A DNA stretch of 64,000 nucleotides. Origin: Fallopia convolvulus. Taxonomy: Eukaryota > Streptophyta > Magnoliopsida > Caryophyllales > Polygonaceae. Under the pieces are notes generated by a model. That model was not told where the DNA came from and made no database searches. It was given only the letters and a program-made list of their open reading frames with translations. The position numbers and the translations under genes were made by a program. The number at the start of each line of letters is the position of its first letter. Within the stretch, counting starts at the first letter, position 1. Shown here in pieces: positions 25,068 through 36,039 of the stretch. The DNA lies in NCBI GenBank assembly GCA_964016875.1, contig OZ024730.1, forward strand, positions 39,750,795 to 39,814,794, read 5' to 3'.

Positions 25068-25862
25068 TGTTAGAAGATAGAGTTTTGATGGTTCCAGAGT
25101 CAGTGACTCCGAGTCTGCAAGTCAAGACGGCAACTTGGCAAAGTCACTGACATGACCAGTTGGCGAAGTAATCTATTTAAGAAAGGAACGCAGAGCGTGT
25201 GTGTGCATTTGGAGACAGCTGGGTAGTTCTATTTTAGGAGAAGATCATCATAAAAGAATGCCAAAATCAAGATGAAGACGATTTGATTCTCCTAAAATAT
25301 TTTATTGTATGCTTTCATTTATATTTGGAAAGATATGTAAAAGATTGAGTGTGTGTTACTTCCCTAATTGAATGGGATTTGATACATACGAGATCTCACT
25401 TTCCCTAGCTTAAATACCCTCGTGTTTAGGATAGTGGTAAAACTTTTGAGCGTTATTTTTACAGTTTGTGTAAGGAAGAAAGAGTGAACTCCTGCGTGAG
25501 ATTCGTACGAGTAGTGTGTCGAGTGTTCTAAGGCATAATGTGAGATTTAGAGTGTGAGTGCAAAGACATAGCATGGTTCAAGGGTGTGGGATTCATTCTT
25601 GTACACGGAAGAGCTTTGTAAATACTCAAGAAATCAATAGAGCGAGTTTAAGGACTCTTGATATCCGACCAAGTGAGAAGCTTGGAAGGAGGTGGTTTTT
25701 CTTTGAGTAACTAGTTGGTTTACAAGGAGTTTCCACTATACATCACTTGTCATTGACTGTTGGTAACGTTGTTTTTCTTGTTTGATTATTCCGCTGTTTT
25801 ATTACTCAAAGTCGACGACTTCGCAAGAGTCGCCGACTCGTTTAAGTACTAACGATCCTACA
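25068..25862 (+). repeat. 3' LTR of the Sirevirus element
   Basis: 795 bp, TGTTAGAAG to GATCCTACA, followed by TSD AATCC. The divergence of about 4.8% from the 5' LTR suggests insertion a few million years ago under usual plant rates (an inference). Confidence 0.95.
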
Positions 25863-25867
25863 AATCC

Positions 25868-26245
25868 CATCTAGAATTGCAATCAATGTCATCGATTTCA
25901 AAGTTATATTGAAGGTTAGTGGAGACTGAGAGGGCAAGTAGGCATTATCTTGTTGACAAATTGATTAGAGTTGTTTTCACCCTTCCCGTGTCTACAGTGA
26001 CTGGTGAACGAGTATTTTCAGCAATAAAGATACTCAAAACAAGGGTCAAAAACTAAATGGAGGTTGATTTTTAACAAATACTATGATTGTTTACATTGAG
26101 AATGATATTTCTAAAAAAATTGACTCTGATTGTATACTTAATGACTTTGTCACTTTAAAAGAGCGTAGATTTCAATTCTGGTAATTTATATGCTTATAAT
26201 GTAATGCGTATTTTAATTGATAATTGAAAAAAAATTGGTCCCTCC
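25868..26245 (+). pseudogene. hAT-type transposase fragment, C-terminal dimerisation region
   Basis: This is the continuation of the frame cut at 12538. Peptides include ARRHYLVDKLIRVVFTLPVS, TVTGERVFSAIKILKTRVKN and LNDFVTLKERRFQFW, typical of the hAT C-terminal dimerisation domain (TLPVSTATAERAFSAMK-type core). At least two stops are present. The tail around 26240-26280 resembles the 3' UTR and terminal sequence of such elements. Confidence 0.8.
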
Positions 26246-26299
26246 ATTACATGAGTCCTAGTTCCACCCCTGACCACTAGGTTCAAAAGATTTAAACTA

Positions 26300-27537
26300 G
26301 GGAAGTTAAAGAACTAAAATTGTATATGGAAAGATGAGCTATAGTAGATCATGAAAATAATGATTATAGCAAAGAGATTGAGAAAGAAATTTTCTCAAAA
26401 GAATATATCTCAGATAATAATAGAAATATTGACAATTTTGAGATTTCCATAAATTATGTGCGCACATGCATACAATGGAATAAAAACGATGTCATTATTG
26501 ATGATATATTTGCCTACTTAGTGGCTACTAATATTGTGACTGAAGATGATGACATTGAGCCAAAATTAATGGACGAATGTCGTTGCATGAATGATTGGCC
26601 AAAATGGAAAGAAGTCACTCAGGCAGAATTAAAAACACTTGAAAACGAAAAGTTTTTTGGCATGTAGTTCATACACCAATAGGTGTAAAATCAGTCGGCT
26701 ACAAATGGGTTTTCATATGAAAACGAATGATATTGTAAGATATAAGGCAAGACTTGTGGCTCAATATTTTTCTAAAATTCCTGGAATCGGTTATAAGGAA
26801 ACTTACTCTCCAGTAGTCAATGCAACTACATTGAGATTTCTAATTGCCCTTATTGTCTTTGAAAACTATAAATACGCCTCATGGCTATCGTTACTACATA
26901 TTTGTATGGTTAACTTGATATAGACATCTATATAAGAGTCCTTGAAGGATTAAAATTGCCTAAGGCTGAAAATTGTGGACCTAGAAAAATGTTTTCCTTA
27001 AACCTAGGAAGATTAAAACAATCAGGACGGATGTGATATAACCGCCTCATAGAATACCTTATGAAAGAGGGAAATAAGAATGATACATTCGTCTGTGTGT
27101 TTTCATCAAACGATTTGAAAATGGATTTGCTATTATTGCAGTCTATGTTGATAGTTTGAACATCATCGAAACTTCAAATGACATCCAAGATACTGCAAAA
27201 TATTTGATGAAAGAATTCAAGATGAAGGACCTTGGTAAAACATAGTTTTGCCTTGGCTTACAAATTGAGCACCTTAGGAATGGAATTTTTATCCACCAAT
27301 CTAGCTATGCTGAGAAAACTTTAAAAAGATTTTATATGGACAAGGCACATCCTTTGACCTCTCACATGGAAGTCCAATCTCTCAATGTTGAAAATGATTA
27401 ATTTTATCCCCAAGAAAGGGATGAAGAATTTCTTGGTACTGAGGTGTCGTATTTAAGTGCAATTGACGCTCTAATGTATTTGACTAACAATACAAGACCA
27501 GATATAGTTTTTGCAGTAAATTTTCTGATACCATAAT
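26300..27537 (+). pseudogene. Tto1-like copia pol fragment, reverse transcriptase part
   Basis: IVTEDDDIEPKLMDECRCMN and KWKEVTQAELKTLENEKF begin the RT domain; RYKARLVAQ and YKETYSPVVNATTLRFLIAL follow. The catalytic motif near 27136 reads AVYVDSLNII, so YVDD has become YVDS. Numerous stops and frameshifts are present. The fragment ends in TRPDIVFAVNFLI, where the TGTAACACCCC repeat begins at 27538. The peptide picks up again at 45353 (YSSTPTMRHWNGVKHI). Confidence 0.88.
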
Positions 27538-28357
27538 TGTAACACCCCTATTTTGCAACATTGGGTATTACCGCCAATGACCTCGGATTTTACCGTCCAA
27601 AGTCACCCAAGGCTTTAAATAATTTATTGAGAATATAATTAAAGAAGAAATGGATGAAATGAAGAATTTTATTCATTAATAAGAACTTTCGTTCATTACA
27701 TTGAAAGTCATTTTACAAATGATGTAGCAGCGGAAAATAAAGCCCATACTAAAAAATTTGAAAAGACGTACTTAAAAATACATGTATGTTTCTCCAAGAC
27801 AAATCATATAATGATGATTTGCTTGGTTAAAATAGAAGAGTGGGTGCACTATCTTCTGAATGCATCGCTCTTTGAAAATTCCTTCCTTCCTTCAATGTCG
27901 TCTTGCCTTGACCTTCTATCTTTGTATATTGCTTCTCGAATCTTCTAGCCTTTGTCTTCAAACCTTGGTGGGAACTTCCTAGAGTCTGGCATAAGTCGTG
28001 AAGGGCGAGAAATGCTAGGAAAAAATGCGGAAAAGCGGGATTAGTCTAAGGAGACTAAGCAAGTGAGAAACGAAATTTCTCAAGAGTATTTCGGTAATTT
28101 ATAATATTCGAGAGATATTATTGAAATGTGTTTTGAGGTATAGAACTTTATGTGGGGCTTATCGGAACGAAGAAGAGTGTATCTCGGAAGGAGATAGTTC
28201 GTTAATCGAGAGAAGAACTACGGAATTATAGACTTCTTTGAGAATAGAAAGTATGTTGGGAACGCTATTATCCATTCAAGCTTTGAAAATCTCTTGCGCC
28301 CTTGCGAAAGTCCGAGGCCACTGGCGGTAATACCCAATGTTGTAAAATAGGAGTGTT
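27538..28357. repeat. 820-bp LTR-derived segment with inverted ends
   Basis: The left end begins TGTAACACCCCTATTTTGC. The right end (28309-28357) is the same approximately 50-bp terminal sequence in reverse orientation, ending ATAGGAGTGTTATA. The interior holds the unit shared with 28375-28620, 42945-43200, 43690-43950 and 44960-45220 (ATTAGTCTAAG...GACTAAGCAAG). A normal LTR would not end in its own start inverted, so this is a rearranged copy. Confidence 0.7.
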
Positions 28358-28621
28358 ATAGAATATGCAAGGCAAACATGCGAAAAAGAAGAATTAGTCT
28401 AAGAGACTAAGCAAGTGGGAACGGAACTTCCCTAAGGTAATTTGGTAATTTTTAATATTCGAGGGAGATATTATCGGATTTGTTTTGAAGTATATAACTT
28501 TATGTGGGGCTTAACGGAATGAAGAAGAGCGTATCTCGAGCGGAGATAGCTTGTTAATCGAGAGAAGAGCTACGAAATTGTAGACTTCTTTAGATTAGGA
28601 AGTATATTGGGAATGTTATTA
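28358..28621. repeat. LTR fragment of the same family
   Basis: Another copy of the unit GAATTAGTCTAAGAGACTAAGCAAG... through the TTGGGAATGTTATTA boundary, joined directly to the TGTAACACCCCC start at 28622. It is close to the copy at 44960-45200. Confidence 0.7.
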
Positions 28622-30390
28622 TGTAACACCCCCTTCCTACCTTGGAGGTATTACCGCCAGTAACACCGATTAAGACTAAACCGAAGCTACCCAAGGCTTT
28701 AAACTAACTGAACAAACTAAAAACAAGGTAAATGAAACCATTTGAAAACCTAACAAACTTAAGTTGAATATTACAGCGGAAAAACACGTAAAAGGTCTTA
28801 TACAAACCTTAACTTAAAAGAATAAATAAATAGAACAACCTTCTATTTAAACAAAATCTTCATCAAGTCTTCCTTGAGTTCTTATTTCTGAAACTCAGTT
28901 TCGCTTTGAAGTAGTTCAATCATGATCTTCACTCAAGTATAGCCATTGGAAACTTTTCTTCAACTTTTGGAGCTTCATACATTTGAATCCGCCTCTTGAA
29001 TCAACTTCCAAGAAGAACCTGATGTGTCGTGAACCAACGGTGGACACCAGCCGACCATATAAAAGAAAAGAAGATGGACGGATTAGTCTAATGATAGACT
29101 AGCAAGAGGAGAATCTAACTTGGTTCTTATGGTTGTAACTAAACATATTGGCATCCAAATCCGATTAGACTCGGATTATGATCCAACAATTTGCAGTATT
29201 ATAGAGAATAAGAAGGAGACTCGCATAATCAAGAGAAAGAACACCACCGCTTGTGGTTTCTTTAAGAAGCATAAATAATTGTTGGGAACTCATATTAAGC
29301 AAATAACATTTTGAAAAGCCTTCATCGACTGTTCAGATTAACTTAATCAAGTTTGATTAAGAATCATTCATAACCGGAAGCAAGAATGGCCTTCCGACTG
29401 GACGAACTATTCAGGTATATTAATGTGCCTAACACACTTATCTTATATTACTTTCAAAACTTTTCACAACCAAGTTGGTGGCTTTTAATCGGCTCGAACT
29501 ACTGCCGAAATATTTTGGTATTGTAGAGATCATCGGAGTATTTCATCCATTGTCATCTACCATGTACCAAGATCACAGGACTTAAGCTATCCTTTATCTT
29601 TCATTTTGCATATGGTGAGGTAGAGATCACAGAGGCCTATTACCATGTCGTCTACACTACACCGTGCCGAACCTGCACTTAGCTAGAGTGCCTATCAACC
29701 CTCTCACACGAAGAGTAGGGGAAGAGAGTCATGACCCACCATTAGGATTAGGCCCCTCCTAATGTAATATTGTTTTAAAGAGAGGATATGGAACCATGTT
29801 CCCTGAAACTACCTTAATCACAACGAAGTCTCAGCGTGAGACAACATATAAGGTCACCCATAACGGACCTAAATCCAGTTCTAGCGCAAAACTGAATAAC
29901 AACATGGTCATTATTTCTAACAAATATAACAACCTATCATATTATATTAATCATACAAGTTGTTCCCAACGCAAATATTAAATGGGATCCAATTCCTCAT
30001 TTAATAACAATAACGCAAGAGAGAATCGTCCACTTGCCTTAGAAGGCGTGGTCAACGTTCTTAGCAATTCCAACAGTAATCTTTATCATCCTTTTGACAA
30101 ATATAACAAAAGGATTTCTCAACAACGAGCTCACAGAAACACTTCTTAGTTGTATTCTCAACTCCTACAACTTCCTAATCGATAAACGATTTAATTTCCG
30201 AATATCGATATATAAAAATTGTTCATTAGCAACAGTTCTTAAAGGTGACCAAATCTTGGATCAAATGGATTAACAACGAATCCCGAGTAATTATCCGAAG
30301 TCCTTTACCTGCCAATCGGTGTCAAAACTTGTATTCACTATAACTGAAGATCCGGACGTCCGTTTCCCAAGCGGTTTGAACTTGTGGGAC
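28622..30390 (-). repeat. Chromovirus-type LTR, distal part, split by the Tat element
   Basis: Starts TGTAACACCCCC and shares the region order of the 14221 LTR (terminal block, GCCGACCAT/GCCGGCCAT block, GGGAACTCATATT block, GTCATGACC block). It runs into the Tat element at 30391; the remainder is at 38910-39898. Because a polypurine tract and decayed integrase on the minus strand adjoin the far end (39899 upward), this is the 3' LTR of a minus-strand element, about 2.76 kb when joined. Confidence 0.7.
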
Positions 30391-30913
30391 CGTTTGGCAG
30401 GATAATCGTACTAACACGTTACCTGCTGAAAATAGGGAAATCCTAACCAAAAAGCAATCATAATGCGTTATGAGTTATGGGCAAGATGTAGGATCAAATT
30501 AAGAGTGGAAAACAAATAGTAAGCAAGTTGATATTCGTATATTGCGATTGTAGTTGCAAATAGATCTCCCCAAAGTATCCTAGAATGCTCGAATGGAAGT
30601 GAAATGATAAAACAAATATGAGATTCTGCTTCTAGCTTGAGTTCAAAGCGCCAGTGTAGATCGTCCCCTTATTTCCGCCTCAGCCTGGTTTTATACTCTT
30701 CTCCTCCGTTCTGACCGTTGGTGGAGCGCCTAGCACATCACGGAGATTTCGCCCTCGTCGTTAATTGCATAGCCGTTAGTGTTTGACCATGAAGTCCGAA
30801 ATTTCCACCTTGCTTTGATTGCTCCATCGTCTCCTCTTTCTAGCGGTTTAATTGGATCGTCGATGCTGGGCTTCATAGCATTCCTTTTGGGCCGAATTTC
30901 GGAGGGCCCAACA
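30391..30913 (-). repeat. 3' LTR of the Tat element
   Basis: Reads TGTTGGGCCCTCCG... on the minus strand. The far end is slightly eroded: GTTTGGCAGG here against TGTTTTGGCAGG in the other LTR. The purine-rich TTTTTGATGGGGGTAT directly precedes it in the sense direction (30929-30914). Confidence 0.9.
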
Positions 30914-31130
30914 ATACCCCCATCAAAAACCCGGGAAAATTCCCGCCTCCACTTTCCTAGGGTTTTTGATTTAGTGTCTCGGAAGTTGTAGCAATTCAGA
31001 ACACGTCCAATCAACCCCTATTTAAAGCGGTTATGATGGCTTTCAAAGACTTTGATTGTGCTTCTCGGTGTCCAGGTACGTTCTCCCCTTCTTTTGCTTC
31101 TTTGTCTTCAACTTCCTTTCTCTCCCAACT

Positions 31131-32145
31131 ATGGCGTCCTCTGACTCTCCTTCCCTCTACTGCCTCGAATCTACCCTTCCTCCTTCTTTGACATCTTTTG
31201 GTTTCCTCACCTCTTATCACTAGAGGGATAGTACTTCCGAGGACCCCCATATTTTTGCTTTTTCTGTGGGTTTCCCTTCACATGCAGAGGTGTTTCTCCC
31301 TTCCCCTGGCGTTCACGCGGATTTCTATGCCAACGATTGGGTGTGCTTGTATGAGTACCCTTTTCGTATTGGCCACCGTTTCCCATTTTCTCCTCTAGTT
31401 GTCGACTTTTTATCCACCCTCAATGTTTATCCGGGGCAATTACTTCCTCAAGTTTGGAGACTTCTTCTCTTCGTTGATCAATTATGCTCTTCTCATGGGC
31501 TGTTCTCGTGGCAAGGAGGACCAATCTTCTTTCTCGGAATTTTTCGGTGAAATTCTGGCGGCACAGTGGCAGCGTTTTCTCCAACTACTCTTATTCCATG
31601 TCTTACTCGTTACCTGACTTTTTTCTTTTTCTTATGCAGGGCTTGCAACTTTCTCTTTCTGCTTTTGAAGCTTTCAAGGATCTCCCTGATCAATTGGCCC
31701 AGAGCAAGGTCAATCTTCAGCTCGAGAAGGACAGGAGCACCATCTTAGGACATGAGAAGACCGCTCTGGATAAGAAGGTTCGCGATTTGATGAATAATCT
31801 CGAGAGGATTTCTAAGGAGTCCAAAGAATGGGAAGAAAAGTTTGTGGCCTCTTTCGGTAAAGAAGCTGCTTTGGCTAAAGAAATTGAAGACACTGCAGAC
31901 TACTGGTCCTGCCGAGCTCGAGTGGAAATGATGGAGTAGTTCGCGGCGGGGAGGCATACTTTGTGGGATGCTGTGAAGGAAAGGGAATTGTTCGAGAGCT
32001 TGTTTTCTAACGAGGTGATAGCGGCTAAAAAGTCCTCAGTCATTGATGACATTGCCTCCGTTGCTAAGGTGGTTGCCCAAGTGGAAAGGGACAATCAACC
32101 TAAAGAATGGTCCCCTTTCGTTATGTTGTGTTTTGTTGAATTTTG
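31131..32145 (+). pseudogene. Antisense additional ORF of the Tat element (putative gypsy-type transposon domain)
   Basis: Lies between the end of pol and the 3' LTR but on the opposite strand to gag-pol. ATG 31131 opens MASSDSPSLYCLESTLPPSL, meets TAG at about 31218, and then reads FSVGFPSHAEVFLPSPGVHA, VCLYEYPFRIGHRFPFSPLV and PQVWRLLLFVDQLCSSHGLF. This is the pattern of the plant 'putative gypsy type transposon' (Transposase_28-like) domain. A likely intron ends at TTCTTATGCAG near 31640. The next part is strongly helical (LAQSKVNLQLEKDRSTILGH...), with one TAG at 31937-31939, and stops at 32145. A further exon may start after TTTTTTGCAG near 32319. The domain match is from memory and needs a profile search. 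Confidence 0.7.
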
Positions 32146-32755
32146 AACAATTTCTTACCCCCAGCGTGTTGGGGTTCTTAAACTCTTGTTTTGTATGGCC
32201 ACTTTATTCTAGGGCCCTATCGTGGACAAGTTCGCGCCCTGTGTTGGTTTATGGGGTTTTATTTTGATAATGTTTTATTAGTTGCTATTGTCTTGGATCT
32301 GTGTTTGATTTTTTGCAGGTAAGCAGGTTCATCACCGAAGAAGAAAGATCAACGCGTTCGTGGGGAAGTCGATTTGTTTGACACATGTACTTGTAATTTT
32401 TTGCAATAGATTCTTCGTTGTATAGTGCTTTTTATGTTAGATGCGGAGAGAGAAGGGTGTACTTGTTTGAAATGTAAACATTTGCAATAAATTCATGAAT
32501 TGTGTTACAAATGTAAAATTCCACTTGATCTAGAATTCTTGTTGCATGTCTTCGTCTCTTGCATCTTTTGACTAGTCGTTGTGTGCACAACGTTGCCTGA
32601 TCACAAGGCGAGGGCCTATGTTTTGTCCTGTAACGTCACAAGGCGTCCCTTGTTAGTTTTTCGAAACCGTTGTTCTTGTGTATGTTCAAAGTTGTAATGA
32701 TATAATGTAAAAGGAGAACATTTATGAGAATTACCTTATCAAAACTCGTTGTGTT

Positions 32756-35176
32756 TCAAAAGTGGTACAACTTCAAGTTCATTGCATTCCATCTTCTGGG
32801 GACCGTCTTCCCCTCTTGTGACGTCAACTCATAGGATCCTTGTCCTACGATCTTCGTGATATGATATGGTCCTTCCCAATTTGCTCCCAACTTGCCAGCA
32901 TTTAATTCTTGCGTATTCTGAAAGACTCTTCTTAATACCCAATCTCCTATTTGGAATACTTTGGCGTTAACGCGTTTATTGTAACTCTGAGCTACCCCCT
33001 GTCTATATGCCACCATCCGAATTGAAGCCTCATCTCGTAACTCGTCCACTGTATCCAAATGGTGCAACAGGTTGGATAGATTTGACTCCTTGGTGGTAAG
33101 TCCGTATCGGACTGTAGGCAAAGTTACTTCTACTGGTAGTACGGCTTCACATCCATAGACCAAGGAAAAAGGTGTATGACCCGTTGCTGTCTTGGGAGTT
33201 GTTCGATCTGACCATAAGATAAGGGGTAATTCGTCTGCCCATTTCCCTTTTGCTTCTATGAGCCGCTTCTTCAAGTTGTTAATAATCACCTTGTTACTTG
33301 CTTCTGCTTGCCCATTCGCCTGAGGGTAACGAGGCGTTGACATCACCAACTGTATGTTGTACTGCTGGCAAAATGATCTCGTCTTGTCACTGATGAATTG
33401 AGACCCGTTGCCGCAGACTATGGTGGATGCTATTCCGAATTTGCTCAGAATGTTTCTCCTTATGAAGGAGATAACTTGGGTGTCTTTAACTTCTTTGAAA
33501 GCTTCGGCTTCAATCCATTTGGAGAAGTAGTCGGTCATCGCCAAGATGTAAACTTGTTGCCCCGAAGCTGGAGGAAGTTTTCCCACAATGTCCATCCCCC
33601 ATTTCATAAATGGCCAAGGAGATGTTATAGGATGCAACAACTCAGAAGGTTGGTGTGGTATAGGTCCATGACGCTGGCACGCGTCACACTTGCGAGCAAA
33701 CTCCACTGCGTCTTTGTTCATGGTATGCCAATAGTAACTTATCCTGCTCGCCTTCTTTGCCAAGTTGCGACCCCCCGTATGGTTTCCGCACTCTCCATCG
33801 TGTATGTCTTGTAACACTTTTTGTACTTCCTTTTCCTTTACGCATCGCGCGTGAACCCCTGACGACATCCATTTAAACAAAATATTATTCTTAACAGTGA
33901 AAGTGGAGGCTTTTACCTTAAGTCGTTGAGCTTCTTCCTTGTCTTCTGGTAAAACTCCATCTCGTAACCACTTCAGATAAGGGGTTACCCATGACTTGTC
34001 TTCATCAGGGCGTCGAATCTCCAACATGTCTGCCTCTTTGGTTATAGATGGTGCATCGAGATACACGAAAGGTATCTTGTCGTACTCCCTTGGGTCGATT
34101 GTGGATCCGAGGTTGGCTAAGGCGTCTGCTTGCGTGTTAGCATCTCGAGGAACCTGTCTTATCTCGAAATGTTTGAAGTGCTTTACGATCTCTTGTACTT
34201 TCTCCAAATATGCCTTCATCTTTGAATCCCTGGCAACATACGAGTTTGTAACTTGATTCACAATAAGTAACGAGTCACAGATTACCTCAATTTCTTGTAC
34301 ATTCAGATCTTTAGCAACAAGTAACCCTACAATAAGCGCCTCATACTCCGCTTCGTTGTTAGTAGCCTTGAATGTACATCGAACAACCTGGGCTATCCTA
34401 TCCCCCTGTGGTGACTTCAGGACTACCCCCAATCCTACGCTAATCTGGTTCGACGCTCCATCCGTATGCATCAACCATCTGCCGTTCCCTACTACGTGCA
34501 TCATATCTTGATTTACATCTTCTGAAGTGGTAGGAGTGAAGTCAACCACAAAATCTGCCAACGCCTGAGATTTCATCGCCGTTCGGGGCTCGTAAGTAAT
34601 GTCGTAACCATTTAAGTGGATCAACCATCTCGTTAGCCGACCTGACAATTCTGGCTTTGACATGATACTTTTCATTGGGTAATTAGTTCTCACGATTATA
34701 GAATGGCTTTCGAAATAAGGGCGCAATTTTATTGAAGCCATTACCAAGGACAACACTAATTTTTCGATATGGGAATACCTCGTTTCTGCGTCAAGCAAGG
34801 TTTTACTTACATAATAGATGGGCAACTGGTCTCCATTTTCTTCCCGGATCAAGACTGCACTTACTGCTACCTCTGTTACGGCCAAGTACACATATAAGTT
34901 CTCGCTCGGCTTGGGTTTGGACAGTACATGTGGATTAGACAAATAATTTTTCAATTCTTCAAAGGCTTTTTCATGTGCTTTTGTCCATTCAAACGACTTG
35001 TTCTTCTTTAGAATGTCGTAGAACAGTTTGTTCCTATCCGAAGATCTTGATATGAACCGGTTTAATGCGGCTACTCGTCTTGTTAGTCTCTGGACATCCT
35101 TGACGCACTTGGGTGATTGCAACTCCATTATGGCCTTGACCTGTTCAGGACTCGCCTCGATCCCCCTCTGCGTCAC
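32756..35176 (-). CDS. Tat pol: RNase H, second RNase H and integrase (open 806 codons)
   Basis: A long open frame. The first ~200 aa are the RT-linked RNase H region (FEELKNYLSNPHVLSKPKPS, ETRYSHIEKLVLSLVMASIK). The second RNase H is at about 230-360 (MHTDGASNQISVGLGVVLKS, ATNNEAEYEALIVGL, DANTQADALANLGS). The zinc-binding HHCC is at about 465-505 (ECGNHTGGRNLAKKAS, CDACQRHG). The integrase core follows: MKWGMDIVGKLPP has the first Asp, the usual DNGSQF Asp is changed in IVCGNGSQFIS, and the Glu is kept in NGQAEASNK. The C-terminal part ends at 32756. An in-frame TAA separates it from the RT frame upstream. Confidence 0.9.
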   Translation of the reverse strand: MTQRGIEASPEQVKAIMELQSPKCVKDVQRLTRRVAALNRFISRSSDRNKLFYDILKKNKSFEWTKAHEKAFEELKNYLSNPHVLSKPKPSENLYVYLAVTEVAVSAVLIREENGDQLPIYYVSKTLLDAETRYSHIEKLVLSLVMASIKLRPYFESHSIIVRTNYPMKSIMSKPELSGRLTRWLIHLNGYDITYEPRTAMKSQALADFVVDFTPTTSEDVNQDMMHVVGNGRWLMHTDGASNQISVGLGVVLKSPQGDRIAQVVRCTFKATNNEAEYEALIVGLLVAKDLNVQEIEVICDSLLIVNQVTNSYVARDSKMKAYLEKVQEIVKHFKHFEIRQVPRDANTQADALANLGSTIDPREYDKIPFVYLDAPSITKEADMLEIRRPDEDKSWVTPYLKWLRDGVLPEDKEEAQRLKVKASTFTVKNNILFKWMSSGVHARCVKEKEVQKVLQDIHDGECGNHTGGRNLAKKASRISYYWHTMNKDAVEFARKCDACQRHGPIPHQPSELLHPITSPWPFMKWGMDIVGKLPPASGQQVYILAMTDYFSKWIEAEAFKEVKDTQVISFIRRNILSKFGIASTIVCGNGSQFISDKTRSFCQQYNIQLVMSTPRYPQANGQAEASNKVIINNLKKRLIEAKGKWADELPLILWSDRTTPKTATGHTPFSLVYGCEAVLPVEVTLPTVRYGLTTKESNLSNLLHHLDTVDELRDEASIRMVAYRQGVAQSYNKRVNAKVFQIGDWVLRRVFQNTQELNAGKLGANWEGPYHITKIVGQGSYELTSQEGKTVPRRWNAMNLKLYHF

Positions 35177-35179
35177 TAT

Positions 35180-35847
35180 TTAGCCGAGGAATTTTCCTGA
35201 CGTTACTCCAAAAGAGCACTTGGTGGGGTTCAACTTCATCTTGTAGCTCCGCAGAATCTCGAACGCGTCTCTTAGGTGATTAACATTATCCTCCGCCTTC
35301 AGTGATTTGACCAACATATCGTCTATGTATACTTCCATCGTATCCCCCAGCTTTTCCTGAAACAGCTTATTAACCAATCTCTGATAAGTAGCACCTGCGT
35401 TCTTTAACCCAAAGGGCATAACTTTATAACAATAAGTTCCTTGATTGGTTACGAATGCGGTTTTCTCTTGATCGTCAGGATGCATCATTATTTGGTGGTA
35501 CCCGCTAAACGCATCCATGAAGGTCAAAAGTTCATGCCCTGCCGTTGCGTCCACCATTGCGTCTATATGAGGCAAAGGGAACGAATCTTTGGGGCATGCT
35601 TTGTTTAGATCGGTGAAATCTACGCAAACGCGCCATTTACCATTTTTCTTTTTAACAACAACCACATTCGCAAGCCAATCAAGATATTGTACTTGTCTAA
35701 TTTTCCAGACTCAAGTAAGGATTTTACCTCATCATTGATTACCTGATTTCGTTCGGGAGCGAACTTACGCCGTTTCTGTTTCACTGGTGGCACCTTTTTG
35801 TTGACATTCAAGGCGTGGGTGATCACACTAGGATCAATACATACCAT
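35180..35847 (-). pseudogene. Tat pol: reverse transcriptase
   Basis: The 161-aa frame at 35665-35180 has RVCVDFTDLNKACPKDSFPL, MDAFSGYHQI and the catalytic VYIDDMLVKS. It ends FGVTSGKFLG followed by TAA, where family members continue with an aromatic residue and VTQRGIEA, so a single stop splits pol. The upstream part (35847-35666) is in another frame (KRRKFAPERNQVINDEVKSL), showing a frameshift at about 35665. Confidence 0.9.
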
Positions 35848-36039
35848 ATCCTCGTTTCACCAGGCGAAACAATCTTTTTAGGATCGTAGAAATTCCACTA
35901 TTTGCTCACGTAAAGTCGGTTCCAGATCTGCTCCTATTTGGATTCTCTTGGATGGTTCTAATGGATCAAGGGCCACTTCTTAGAGTTCGGGCGTCTCCGG
36001 CTTGGCATAGCAAGTGGTCGTTCTACAGTCCTTTAATTG

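Larger units (their letters stand above)
12544..25862 (+). mobile_element. Sirevirus-type Ty1/copia retrotransposon, full structure
   Basis: 13.3 kb with two LTRs, 5-bp target duplication AATCC (12539-12543 and 25863-25867), a tRNA-Met primer site, gag, pol in copia order (PR-IN-RT-RH), a third ORF and a clustered polypurine region. The extra ORF after pol and repeated GGGGGA motifs before the 3' LTR are known hallmarks of the Sirevirus/SIRE lineage. Gag and pol carry many stops and frameshifts, so the copy is not autonomous. About 3.1 kb of its length is a later solo LTR (14221-17344). Confidence 0.92.

Noticed and set aside
33398..33814. 138-codon plus-strand ORF
   Set aside because: It is the antisense shadow of the Tat integrase frame, with no recognisable peptide.
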